Made by a program: the position numbers and the translations under genes. This document shows, one piece after another, positions 1 to 10,389 of a DNA stretch of 64,000 bases. This DNA comes from Marasmius tenuissimus. Taxonomy: Eukaryota > Basidiomycota > Agaricomycetes > Agaricales > Marasmiaceae. The stretch spans positions 2,728,001-2,792,000 of the forward strand of contig JAQOTA010000050.1 in the NCBI GenBank assembly GCA_029532415.1. The letters are read 5' to 3'. A model generated the notes under the pieces. It was not told the origin of the DNA, did no database searches, and saw nothing but the letters and a program-made list of their open reading frames with translations. How positions within the stretch are numbered: position 1 is the stretch's first letter; each line of letters starts with the position of its first letter.

Positions 1-1
1 T

Positions 2-285
2 CATCGCGCGACACGATCTGAAAGGCTCCACTTCTGCCAAATCCCGGGATGCACGTCCCAAGGTTTTACCGCAAGACACAACTACCTGTGTGAGTCTTTT
101 TGTACTAGTGCCGGTATCATGCTCACAGTCAGGTGTTGTTAGACCATATGCGCGCGCACACTGGGGAAAGCCCCTTCATGTGTGATCGGTGTAGGGGAGC
201 CTTCCGCTCTCGAAGTGACCTCCGCCGCCACCAACGCGGGGATCGGAAGCAACCCTGCCAGTCTTCCAATCGGGGTGCGTCCTGA
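2..285 (+). CDS. C2H2 zinc-finger protein, 3' end only
   Basis: This is the C-terminal part of a gene that begins left of the window. The model is exon <2-87, a 41-bp intron at 88-128 (donor GTGTGAGT, acceptor CACAG) and exon 129-285. It gives two consecutive C2H2 fingers: a first with a C-x4-C pair (CQIPGC) and a histidine pair ending HMRAH, then the linker HTGESPF and a second finger CDRC...SDLRRH. The HTGE-type linker and finger spacing are classic for DNA-binding zinc fingers. The protein ends about 20 residues after the last finger. The target cannot be guessed from this fragment. Confidence 0.8.
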
Positions 286-1174
286 ACATACAAACTTTAA
301 CCATAGGAGGCCGGGCTACATCGTCGAACTATCGGGGCCAGGTCATATGTCATCCTGACTCCGGGACGGTCGCCCCAGATGCTACTGTTCGTCGTATTTA
401 TTGATATCTAGTTAGTTTTCTTCAGAAAGGACTCGAGACACTCTGGACTCAGGATTTAGTGTGTATAACCCTGTGTTCATACTATTCCGAGATATTTCTT
501 TGAATACTTATCGAAGTTTTCGTCGTTATTTGTGGAACGGCGGAGTATGGCAATTCAGATCTATAGCAAAAGAGTCATCACGGCTTCCAATCCTAGTGTG
601 CGCATCGCAATGACCTTTGCTGTTACTGCTTCTCTGAGCTATGGGTCATTGGCGGACAAGCCCTGCCCAGGATTGGGATTACGCTCTCACAGGAAGGGGG
701 TCCAAACTACCACTATGCAGGGTCACTTGTCCGCGATCACTGGTGATCACAAGGTGGTGAGACAAGTTCATTGGGCACCGATACGAGTGTTCACGGAGCG
801 TTCATATCGCTTGAGCTCCGACAACGTTGAAGTAGTGATGGGTACTCAAACTTCAAATGTCAAAGTTAAACCTCAGTGATCGACCCTGGATCGTTAACAA
901 CTTCCTCACAGTTCGGCCATAATCCTATGCCAATACCTCGCTCGCCTCTGAACGCCGAGTCCTCTGCGACTGAACCGCGGAGCAGTGCCAAATTCCAAAC
1001 CAAACCAAGACATACATTCCCAAAGACGAGCAAGAATTTGACCGATAAAAATATAGAGCCCTTAGTAGTTAGTCCATCGACCACAATTTACATCCAACAC
1101 TCCCAGTACCCCACCTCTGTTCCGACTCACAGCACCTTCCTCCGACTCGAGCCTCAGCTCGGGCCCGGGATAGT
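286..1174. other. Intergenic, no gene seen
   Basis: This stretch separates two convergent gene ends. Short open frames occur on both strands but have no recognisable domain, splice structure or conserved start context. I see no repeat or RNA gene. Confidence 0.5.
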
Positions 1175-1663
1175 TTAAATAATGACAGTGATACATCCAA
1201 TGGCGATGAGGTTGCCTATGAGTGGGTAATAAGCAACGTCAGCAATGGTGGTTCTTGCGATTGACGGAGGGCAGGATCGACAGAAAACAGACAGGTACTC
1301 ACCGTGGCTGTTATCCTCGCAATAAACGGTCCTGTCCGAGCTATCGAACAAAGTGATCAGAACAGGCTCAATAGCAAGAGAGGAGGGAGACCAAACATAC
1401 CAGGCGCCATTGCCTCCGCCGATGACACTCACAGGGGAACAATTCATTCCAACAAGGACGTTCACGTCGTTGACGGCGATGCCTAAAGCCCCGAGAATTG
1501 GAGTGACGGTAGGATCGTCTGCCTTCGCAGTTGACTTGCAGCATTGAACTTTAGGGCAGTTACCCTCCCCACCACCGCTGCCGCCGTCAGTCCTCTTGAC
1601 GACAGCTGTGGCAACCGCAAGGGTGGTCATGGCAGAGAGGGCAAAGAGTTTGATGAAGTGCAT
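1175..1663 (-). CDS. Hydrophobin, class I-like, seven cysteines (H1)
   Basis: Secreted, surface-active wall protein of about 113 residues. Exons are 1663-1401, 1340-1303 and 1215-1175, the same 263/38/41-bp plan as the plus-strand copies H3-H5. The start MHFIKLFAL opens a signal peptide followed by the dibasic VVKR and a Gly-rich stretch. Cysteines run C-x4-CC, then one before [12 protein letters not shown], then C-x5-YC and a final IGC. Tyr occupies the place of the sixth class I cysteine. Both introns (60 and 87 bp) are multiples of three with no stop, so retaining them would still give a continuous frame. It is the most diverged copy, the only one on this strand, and lies outside the tandem array. 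Family assignment is confident; function in fruiting body or aerial hyphae is inferred. Confidence 0.9.
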   Translation of the reverse strand: MHFIKLFALSAMTTLAVATAVVKRTDGGSGGGEGNCPKVQCCKSTAKADDPTVTPILGALGIAVNDVNVLVGMNCSPVSVIGGGNGAWYVWSPSSLAIEPVLITLFDSSDRTVYCEDNSHGEYLSVFCRSCPPSIARTTIADVAYYPLIGNLIAIGCITVII

Positions 1664-1733
1664 GGCTGAAGACGCCGGTGCTTGAACAGAACTAGTAGTG
1701 TGTTCGAGTGAGGATTCGCTCAACCTCGAGCCT

Positions 1734-1809
1734 CCTTATATACGGATTCCGGGATAGATAGCGTCATTTCTTCGCATTCGTTCTCCCAGAAGTTGTTGGC
1801 GAGACGTCA
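1734..1809 (-). promoter_or_regulatory. H1 promoter: TGACGTC box and TATA box
   Basis: On the gene strand a TGACGTC box (1803-1809) lies about 60 bp upstream of TATATAAGG (1734-1742), which is about 70 bp upstream of the start. The plus-strand hydrophobins have the same two elements at similar spacing and the same 5' leader beginning ACTCGAACACACTAC. Conservation across diverged copies suggests function. Confidence 0.6.
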
Positions 1810-2579
1810 CCCCAGACTGCATCCATCCGGGCTTGTGTTTCTGAGAAGGTCGCACGAAGAATGTGACTGCAAACCGCGTAGTTGGGCGCTATTGGGTACC
1901 CCCCCCCCGATAGAATAAGAAGGCACATCAATTTTGGCATAATTCTAGGCACTCAACCGTACAAATGATGTCAGGAGTTGCTGTACGCCTCTTGCCCCAG
2001 ACATCCCGTCAGAGTCCATCAGCCGCCATTCAACTTGTTCTGGAACTTTTGAATGGGCCTTCTAAAAGTGCATTCAACGTCCGAATCGCCCTGGAGAGTC
2101 AGAATCTTCCGGTTATTGGAGTACCTGTGACGATGACGATTTATGCATCATTGTCATTCGCCACGAATGCACGCAGGCAAAGAACTCGTTGATATTTGTT
2201 CTCGAACCCCTATTGGATTCCGATGTCAAGCAAAGATGGAGACACCCATTATCCGCAGGCCATGGCATTGACTTCGGGGACTTGCTTGAATTGGGTAGAG
2301 CCTGAAGCGACCGTATTGGTTTCCCTAGTCGAGTCATGTTGCGCCATGAACCCGAAATGAAGGGCAACGAGAATCTTCGAGAAAAGACTTGCAGGAATTG
2401 ACAACGCGAACACCTGGGTTATAATATAATCATATCAGCTCTGTGCTCGAGGCGTATTCAAATAAGGCTATGTACCTTCAAGCTGCTGTACAAGCTTCTC
2501 TCTCTCCGAAACTTATGCTCGTCGATTCTGTTTTCCGTATTCGTCAATAGCCTATAGCAGACCGAGTACCATTTAGGTA
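1810..2579. other. Spacer upstream of H1, no gene seen
   Basis: No coding pattern is visible. A run of C residues lies near 1900. Similarity to the hydrophobin repeat spacers only begins at about 2580-2650. Confidence 0.4.
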
Positions 2580-3659
2580 GGCGAGATTTGAGGAGACCGG
2601 CAGCACTTCCTGCCTGCTTTTTGAAGATAATTTCCAGCTCTGAGACTAATGGCGACCCTTGACGAGTAGGTTGTCAGTGGCATGGTGTCGATGAGGAAAA
2701 CCAAACAGTGGTTTCCAGAAGCGGCCCCTGTCGACGTCCGCGTCTTGAGTCCCACGATCATCACGATGACGTTGAGCTCGTTCCATCATCTCCTCTTCAT
2801 TGTTTCTCTCTCTGGACTCTTACTCTCCCTAAGCCTCCATCAGAACATCGTATCAAGCCATTACTGCGGTGTTATCGCTGAAGTACTATGCACCGTTGAA
2901 GCCGCCCCTGATACCGCGACTTCGGCCGATGGAAGGATGTTCATTCGAGACATTCAACAGTCCCTGGGAAATTCTTGTAACGCTCGGAGATGACGCGACG
3001 ACAATGATGAAAGGGCTACTGGGTATCAAAAGAGCGGTGAACAAGGCCTTAGAAGGAGGGGGAGACTCACACGGTGAGTAAATGTTACGTTCTAATGTCA
3101 ACAAGGTTATTCCTTATGATTCTAACGCACAGACCGAATGTCCTAGGCCTGGAACTCGTCGGAAACAATGCACTGGATCGCCTTGCGTTCATACTTCTCA
3201 ATTCGCTCTGGGCTCGGACATTGAAGCCATTCTTCGTTGACTCGTCATAAGACATCTGGTCGGTTACATAAAAGGACGAAAGAATGCAAATTCTGTTTAA
3301 GCAAGACTCGCTGAAACTCGGGAACGATCCAGACGCCATCGTCACAGGTACTGCGAGGTACTGATAGCGTCCGTCCTGAATTTACAAGCGACCACTCAGA
3401 GCCTCTCTGACTCCGTGGATCTTGACTCGACGGTCAAACCTCTCTAAAACCCGCGTCGTCTGGATATCAGCCACTGCCGTCATTCACAGGTACGCCACAG
3501 AAACTTGCATACGCCTTCCGCTCGCGTATACGAGTGCCTTGTTGACCATGCATTCAGTTCTCTCATCCCGTGTCAAGCCACCACAGCGTCTGGTCGATTG
3601 CGTCTTTGTTCGTCTTTCTCCGTTTCCCAGCAATTGAGAAACCGCTCTTCTGGCACACC

Positions 3660-3729
3660 GACGTCATGATAAACGGTATTCCAGAACCCAAAGGAAAGAT
3701 ACGTTTCTACCCCCAGGAATCGTATAAAA
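3660..3729 (+). promoter_or_regulatory. H2 promoter: GACGTCA box and TATA box
   Basis: GACGTCA at 3660-3666 and TATAAAA at 3723-3729, about 77 bp before the ATG. The leader that follows carries the ACTCGAACACACTACCAGTC block shared by all copies. Confidence 0.6.
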
Positions 3730-3799
3730 GGAGAGTCGAGTCTGAGCAAAATCCTCACTCGAACACACTACCAGTCCTGTTCAAGCAATCTCTCTAAAC

Positions 3800-4262
3800 A
3801 TGTACTTCACCAAGTTCTTTGCTCTCTCTGCTATCACTACCCTTGCGGCTGCCACAACCGTCGTCAGAAGGAATGGCGGCGGTGGAGGTGGTGGTGAGGG
3901 GTCGGGAAGTTGCCCCGCCGTTCAATGCTGCGAATCAGCCACGGAGGCCAGCGACCCTTCCGCTGCGGCGGTCCTCGGTCTCTTGGGCATTGTCCTCCAG
4001 GACTTGAATGTCCTTGTTGGACTGAACTGCTCCCCGATTACCGTTATTGGTGGAGGCAACGGCGCATGGTATGTTCGGTCTCCTCCGACTGGTCCCATCC
4101 TGATCGTGTCTTGCTTTAGCTCCTCTACCACGGTTTATTGCGAGGACAACAGCCATGGTAAGTACCTGCCCATCTTCTCTACGAACCGTTATTAAGAGAC
4201 ACCTCTTCTCTCTGCTCGTAGGCAACGCCATCTCTATTGGCTGTGTCCCTATCACCATCTGA
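3800..4262 (+). CDS. Hydrophobin, class I-like, seven cysteines (H2)
   Basis: Exons 3800-4068, 4120-4157 and 4222-4262 give 115 residues. The signal peptide [19 protein letters not shown] is followed by VVRR, a dibasic variant of the VVKR in the other copies, and a run of Gly. The core is C-x4-CC, a hydrophobic stretch [19 protein letters not shown]-x12-C, then [10 protein letters not shown] and GCVPITI. The Tyr sits where the sixth class I cysteine should be. Introns use GTATGT...TTTAG and GTAAGT...CGTAG. The copy and its promoter are closest to H6, the last unit, rather than to its neighbour H3. It is intact and probably expressed. Confidence 0.92.
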
Positions 4263-5420
4263 GCGGTCGAGCTCAAACATCGGAAACTTCGGCGGAATTT
4301 ATTGGACGGCGCAATATAGTTCTATATCATTTGTATCTGTTGATTATTTTGGGATTCGGCGAAATTTATGTGGCTATCTTTTCGAAATACTGGAGTAAGA
4401 AAATCGACCTGAAACTTATGCGTATACACTGCTTCATTGATAGACCTCTGGTTTTGGTAGTGGATTAGCAAGTCTGAGGGTAGGTTATCAGTGGCATGGG
4501 GTGAACATGAGTTTGGTGCAAAAGAGGGAGCAACCCCTATCGACGTCGACGTGTTCTGAGTCCCGACTCCCACGCAGCGCCAAGTTTCCGTGGCTTTGAC
4601 GTTGACTCGTACCACCATCAATAATCGGTGCTCGAATTAGCTGCCTCTATTATTACCTTTCCTTCGTGTACCTCAGCGCTGTCACTCGGATAACTACACC
4701 GACCGAACTGAAGCCTCTGATACCGTGTTTCCGCCCGATGTCAAGAGATAACCTATTTACAACAATACAACAGCATTAAGTCTGGGAGATCTGATCCGAT
4801 TTTTCTCAGGAACCTCTTGACGAGGCTCGGACATGACCAGAATGGCGGAAGGGCTGATGTAATGGGTTTCAATCAGAGCGGTGAACGAGAACGAGACCAT
4901 GGAAGAGCTCGGAAAGTGAGTGAACATTACGTTCTGGTGTCATTATGATTCTTAGAGGCCTAGGCCCAGAACGAGGTCGTCAAAAAACACTGAATTGTCT
5001 CGCATTCAGTTCTCTCGATTCCCCTTGCGCTCGGTGATCAATTCTTGTCATAAGACCCTTGGTTGGCGCCCGAAAGGACGAAAGAACGCAATGCAGTTGA
5101 ATGGAAAAGTCGTTACCCTCGTCGTCACAGGTACTGCGAGGTACTGATAGCGGCTGTCCGAAATTTACCAATAACCACTCAGTTCTTCTGACTCCGTGGA
5201 TTATCACTTCTTGACGGCCAAACCTCTCTGAAACCCGTATCGTCTGAATGTCAGCCACTGCCGTCATTCACAGGTCCACTACAGAAACTTGAATGCACTT
5301 CCCGCTAATCCATTCGAGTGCCTTGTCGTCCATGAGTTCCCTTTCCCCATGCCCTGTCAAGCCACGACCAACCTCCGCTCATTCGCATTCCTATTATCCT
5401 TTCTCCTCTTTCCGTAAAGC
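4263..5420 (+). repeat. Array spacer between H2 and H3
   Basis: Holds the H2 3' flank, the shared spacer blocks and the ACAGGTACTGCGAGG motif near 5127. No gene seen. This unit is about 200 bp shorter than the next three. Confidence 0.6.
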
Positions 5421-5484
5421 GACGTCATGCTAAACTACAGGGCCTGACGAACCAAGCTACTGTTCTAACCCAACCGTATAAAAG
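5421..5484 (+). promoter_or_regulatory. H3 promoter: GACGTCA box and TATA box
   Basis: GACGTCA at 5421-5427 and TATAAAA at 5478-5484, about 72 bp upstream of the ATG; same arrangement as the other copies. Confidence 0.6.
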
Positions 5485-5555
5485 ACGAGTCAAGCTCGAC
5501 TGAATCTTCACTCGAACACACTACCAGTCCTGTTCTAGCTCCAGCCTCTCTAAAC

Positions 5556-6028
5556 ATGTACTTCAACAAGTTCTTTGCCCTCTCTGCTATGACTACCCTT
5601 GCGGCTGCCACAGCTGTCGTCAAAAGGACTGGCGGCGGCGGAGGTGGGGAGGGAAGCTGCACCAGCGGCGTTCAATGCTGCGAATCGACCACGACGGCGA
5701 GCGACCCCGTCGCCGCCGGGGTTCTTGGTGCCTTGGGCATCGTCCTCAGCGACTTGAATGTCCTTGTTGGACTTACTTGCTCCCCGATTACCGTTATTGG
5801 CGGAGGCAATGGCGCATGGTATGTCGTTGTCTTCTCCGCCCCTTTTGTGCTATCGACCACGTCCTGATCGCTTCTATTGCAGCTCCAAGACCACCGTTTT
5901 CTGCGAGGACAACAGCCACCGTGAGCACTGATCCATCGTCTTTATGAACCGCTAATAACGGTGTCTTCTTTTTTTCCTTACTTGCAGACAACCTCATCTC
6001 CATCGGATGTGTTCCTGTCACCATCTGA
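5556..6028 (+). CDS. Hydrophobin, class I-like, seven cysteines (H3)
   Basis: Exons 5556-5818, 5883-5920 and 5988-6028 encode 113 residues. Signal peptide [14 protein letters not shown], then VVKR and six Gly. The first cysteine spacing here is C-x5-CC (CTSGVQCC), as in H4, against x4 in H1, H2, H5 and H6. The third exon context reads CEDNSHHN because the second donor is GTGAGC preceded by CACC; other copies read SHGN. The position of the sixth cysteine holds Phe (TVFC) and not Tyr, so the residue varies but Cys is still absent. Confidence 0.92.
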
Positions 6029-7370
6029 GCGGTCGAGCTCAAACGTCGGAACCTTTGGCGGGATTTATCGGACGGCGCGAAATAGTGAAATAGTTCTATG
6101 TCTTTTTGTAACTGTTACTTTGGGATCTAGCGAAATCATATGTTTATTTTTCTCGAAAACTGGAGGATGAAACTCGAAACTTGTCTAACTGGCGGGACTT
6201 CCAGGTCTGGAGTCCAAGATCCTTATTATTACAATTTCCGAGCGCATCGCCAGAGTTTTCGCGTCGCTATAATGATTTGGACTGGTGAGTCCGAAGTCGA
6301 AAGGTCGCCGGAATACGGTTATAGATGGGGTGTTGCTACCTTCAAGGTTCAACCTACTTTCGAGCGCCTTACGCGTCCACAATACTACGGTGTTTGACAT
6401 CCGCTTTTTTTGTGGAAGCTTATTGGCTCTGAGGCCAGTGGCGAGCTGGCGCGAACGAGGAGAGTCAACAACAAGTGGCCCCTATTGACCATGACGCTCG
6501 AGTTTGAGTGACAGTCTCCCACGCAGCACGGTCACGGCATTTACTTGTAGGCTACTACTTGTGTACTACCATCATCTGTCAGCATCTGTCGGTGCTCGTC
6601 TATCGTTGCTTTTTCTCTTTGGAACTTCACCTGATCTGCCTCGGCACTATACCTCTAATATCACGTCTTCGACCGATGACAAGATATTCATTCGAGACTC
6701 GCCTATCCGATTTTTTTCAGGACGTTTTCAGTCACCGAGGCACAAACGACGTGACTAGAATGGTGGGAGGGTTGGTAGAATCGGTTCTAAAAGGAGCGGT
6801 GAACGTGACCTCGAAAGAACTCGCATAGTGAGCGAGCACTACGCTCTAATGTCACTTGAAAGATTCACCACGATTCTTACAGACCCAGGCCAGGAACTAG
6901 GCCGCCAAAAAAGCAACACTGAATTGCCTTCCATCGAACTCTCTTGATTCCCCTTGCGCCCGGGTATCAGTTCCCGTCATACAATGACTGGTTGGCGCTT
7001 GAAAAGCGCGAATATAATACTGTTGAATCAAAAATTGACATCCTCGTCGTCACAGGTACTGCGGGGTACTGATAGCGCCTGCCCTAAATTTACCAACGAC
7101 AGCTCAGGGTACCCTCTGACTCCGTAGGTTGGGACTCGACGGCCAAACCTCTCTGAAACTCATGCTGCCTGAATGTCAGCCACTACCGTCATCAACAGGT
7201 CCGCTTCAGAACCTTGAATAGACTTTCCGCCAACCCATTTGAGTGCCTTGTCGTCCATTAGCGATGGTTTTCTCATCCCCTGCCAAGTCACAACACGACT
7301 TCCGCTCATTCGCACCCTCGTTATCCTCTCCCCGTTTTTTAGACACTGAGATGAGCTTTTCCATTACAGC
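6029..7370 (+). repeat. Array spacer between H3 and H4
   Basis: Contains the 3' flank of H3 and the diagnostic motif near 7048 (as GCGGGG instead of GCGAGG). Short frames at 6285-6828 are not conserved between units. No gene seen. Confidence 0.6.
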
Positions 7371-7439
7371 GACGTCATGTTAAACAATTTTCAGGACCTG
7401 AAGAATCAAGATACACTCAACCCCAGGAATTGTATAAAA
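7371..7439 (+). promoter_or_regulatory. H4 promoter: GACGTCA box and TATA box
   Basis: GACGTCA at 7371-7377 and TATAAAA at 7433-7439, about 79 bp before the start codon. Confidence 0.6.
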
Positions 7440-7511
7440 GGGGAGTCGAGGTTGCCCGAATCTTCACTCGAACACACCACCAGTCCTGTTCAAGCTCCAG
7501 CCTCCTTAAAC

Positions 7512-7981
7512 ATGTACTTCAACAAATTCTTCGCCATCTCTGCTATGACTACCCTTGCGGCTGCCACAGCTGTCGTCAAAAGGACTGGCGGCGGCGGAGG
7601 TGGGGAGGGAAGCTGCACCAGCGGCGTTCAATGCTGCCAAACAGCTACGACGGCGAGCGACCCCGCCGCCGCCGGGGTCCTCGGTCTTTTGGGCATCGTT
7701 CTCAACGACTTAAACGTTGTTGTTGGACTTGACTGCTCCCCAATCACCGTTGTTGGTGGAGGCAATGGCGCATGGTATGCTTTTGTCTCCGCCCCTCTCG
7801 TGCTATTGGCCACGTCCTGATTGCTTTTATTGCAGCTCCAAGACCACTGTTTACTGCGAGGACAACAGCCATGGTAAGCACTGGTTTGTCTTATTTACGA
7901 ACCACTAATAACGGTGTCTCCTCTTTCTCTTCACTCGTAGGCAACCTCATCTCCATCGGATGTATTCCTATTACCATTTGA
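7512..7981 (+). CDS. Hydrophobin, class I-like, seven cysteines (H4)
   Basis: Exons 7512-7774, 7836-7873 and 7941-7981 give 113 residues. An open frame extends upstream to 7377, but it crosses the TATA box, so the ATG at 7512 in the shared ACATGTACTTC context is the real start. The mature part opens with GGGGGGEGS and carries [34 protein letters not shown] and IGCIPITI. Its spacers match those of H3 and H5, placing it in the middle block of the array. Confidence 0.92.
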
Positions 7982-9324
7982 GCGGTCGAGCTCAAATCTC
8001 GAGACTTTTGGCGGGATTTATCGGACGGCGCGAAATAGTTCTATGTCTTTTGTATCTGTTACTTTGGGATCCAGTGAAATCATATGTTTATTTTTCTTGA
8101 AATGTTGTGCACGTTGAAGTTACCTGGATAGTGGGACTTCCAGGCTTTTTATGGCTTTATTGGAACTTCCCGAGCGCATCGACAGAGTTTTCGCGTCCAT
8201 GTTACAATTTGGACTTGTGAGTCGAAAGGTCGCCGAAATGGGGGTTTAGGCAGGGTGTTGATCCCTTGAACTTACTTGGGAGCGTGGTTTGTGAGCATTA
8301 CGCGTTCAAAGTACTACAGTGATAGACCTCTGCTCCCTGCTCCCTGCTCACTGTAGAGAACTTGTAGCACTGAGGCCAGGTTGTCAGTGGCTTGACGGGA
8401 CGTTTGAACAAGGAGGTCAACAAATGGCCCCTATCGACGCGTCTCGCGGTCCGGGTTCGAGTCCCACACGGCGATTACTCGGCAATTGCTCCGACTTGGA
8501 CCACCATCTGTCGGTGCTTCCAACTTTGAGTATTGGCATCATGATCCTCTCTATCGTTTCTTTTCTTCTTGAAACGTCACCTGGGCTACTTCGGTACTAT
8601 CGCTGGAATGACTCTGATACCGCATCTTCTTATCGGTGGCGAGATATTCATTCGAGGCTCGCTTAGGAAATCCGATTTTTTCCAGGCTGTCTTTACGAGG
8701 CACAGACGACGTGATTGGAATGGCGGAAGGGTTGGTAGAATTGGTTATGAAAGGAGCGGGCAACGAGATGGAAGGATTCGTATAGTGAGTGAATATTGCG
8801 TTCTAGTGTCACTGGGAATATTCATGATGATTCTTACAGACCCAGGCCAGGAACTAGGTCGCAAAAAAAAACAACGCCGAATTGCCTTCCATTGAACTCT
8901 CTCAATTCCCCTTGCGCCCGGGAATCAATTCCTGTCACACAACCTCTGGTTGACGCTTGAAAAGCATGAATAAAATGCTGTTGAATAAAGAAAATCGACA
9001 CCCTCGTCGTCACAGGTACTGCGAGGTACTGATAGCGCCTGCCCCAAATCTACCAACAACCGCTCAGGGTGCGCCCTGACTCTATGGATTTGAACTCGAC
9101 GGCCAAACCTCTCTGAAACTCATGCTTCCCGGATGTCAGCCACTACCGTCATCAACAGGCCCGCTTCAGAATCTTGAATAGCACTTTATACCAATCCATT
9201 CGAGTGCCTCGTCGTCCATTCCTTGGTTTTTCCCACCCCCTGTCGAGCCACAACACCCCCTCCGCGCATTTACATCTGTATCATCCTTTCGCCCAGAAAT
9301 TGAGATGGGCCCTCTCAGTACAGC
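7982..9324 (+). repeat. Array spacer between H4 and H5
   Basis: Same block order as the preceding spacer, with the diagnostic motif at about 9008-9037. A GGTTCGAGTCCCAC string near 8452 resembles a tRNA B box but belongs to the repeated CCCCTATCGAC block. No gene seen. Confidence 0.6.
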
Positions 9325-9394
9325 GACGTCATGCTAAACAGATCCCAGCACCTGAAGAACCAAGGTGCGATTTCAACTCGGGAATCGTATAAAA
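9325..9394 (+). promoter_or_regulatory. H5 promoter: GACGTCA box and TATA box
   Basis: GACGTCA at 9325-9331 and TATAAAA at 9388-9394, about 80 bp before the ATG. Confidence 0.6.
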
Positions 9395-9467
9395 GAAGGG
9401 CCAAAGCTTGGACGAAACCTCACTCGAACACACTACCAGTCCTGTTCTAGCTCCAGCCTCTCTAATC

Positions 9468-9924
9468 ATGTACTTCAACAAGTTCTTCGCCCTCTCTGCT
9501 ATGACTACCCTTGCGGCTGCCACAGCTGTCGTCAAAAGGACTGGCGGTGGTGGTGGTGAGGGGTCGGGAGGTTGCCCTAGCGTCCAATGCTGCTCAACAG
9601 TCACAAAGGCGAGCGATCCCGCCGCCGCCGGGGTTATCGGTCTCTTGGGCATCGTCATCAATGACTTGAACGTCCTTGTTGGACTCAACTGTTCCCCAAT
9701 TACTGTTGTCGGCGGAGGCAACGGCGCATGGTATGTTATGTCTCTTCTGACTCCCATGCCACTGGTCTCGTCCTGATCATATCTTGCTTTAGCTCCAGTC
9801 GCACCGTTTATTGCGAGGACAACAGCCACGGTAAGCAATTGTCCATCTTGTTTACGAACCACTAATAACGTCTCCACCCGTAGGCAACCTCATCTCTATC
9901 GGATGTCTTCCTATCACCATCTGA
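9468..9924 (+). CDS. Hydrophobin, class I-like, seven cysteines (H5)
   Basis: Exons 9468-9730, 9793-9830 and 9884-9924 give 113 residues. Signal peptide as in H3 and H4, then VVKR and five Gly. The first cysteines are C-x4-CC (CPSVQCC), so it mixes an H3/H4-like signal peptide with an H2/H6-like cysteine spacing, which could reflect gene conversion. C-x12-C, CSSRTV-YC and IGCLPITI complete the pattern. All splice sites are GT-AG. The gene is intact. Confidence 0.92.
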
Positions 9925-10195
9925 GCGAACGAGCTCAAACACCGAAATCATTAGTGGGACTTTTCGGACGGCGTGATGTAGTTTTTTGTTTTTGTATTTG
10001 TTGCTTTGGGAATTAGTGAAATCTATACGGCTCTTTTTCTCGAGATATTGCAGCATTTAGCATCATGCTTGCCTGACTAGTGGGACTCCCAGCTCACAGA
10101 CTTTGCTCAAACTCCCCAAACGCGTCGATATTACATTCTATCTTCATGAGCGATATCTAGAAGCTTTTTCTGGTACGGCTAACGAGAGATGATTC

Positions 10196-10384
10196 CACCT
10201 TTCGCACAGTCTCCAATCGACCAGCAACCCCAATATCCCTCTCAACCTCATAACTGCAACAAAACCGACGAAAATAACTTCAATGCGTCTAAATGTGACC
10301 TCCGAAAAACAATCATTGAAGGTGACCTATCCGTCATCCTACAAAAAAAGCTCATCAGGCGTGTGAGAAAGTCGAGCCCATATG
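10196..10384 (-). pseudogene. Decayed copy of the 3' end of the acyl-CoA-binding gene
   Basis: This stretch resembles 12309-12545, the end of the acyl-CoA-binding gene next to the array, in the same orientation. Shared blocks include TTCGCACAGT, GATCGACGAGCAGCC (here CCAATCGACCAGCAACC), GAAGGTGACCTATCCG and CTCATCAGGCG. The piece has indels, no intact frame and no N-terminal acyl-CoA-binding domain. It lies between the 3' flank of H5 and the spacer of the last unit, exactly where the real gene follows H6. This is best explained by a duplication unit that once included the 3' end of the neighbour. Confidence 0.75.
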
Positions 10385-10389
10385 AGTGA

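Noticed and set aside
8437..8475. B-box-like GGTTCGAGTCCCAC in the H4-H5 spacer
   Set aside because: The equivalent position in other units is degenerate and no cloverleaf can be drawn; it is part of the repeated spacer.
9329..9877. 182-residue open frame antisense to hydrophobin H5
   Set aside because: It is the mirror of the conserved coding exon and similar antisense frames occur on other copies; no start context or own promoter.
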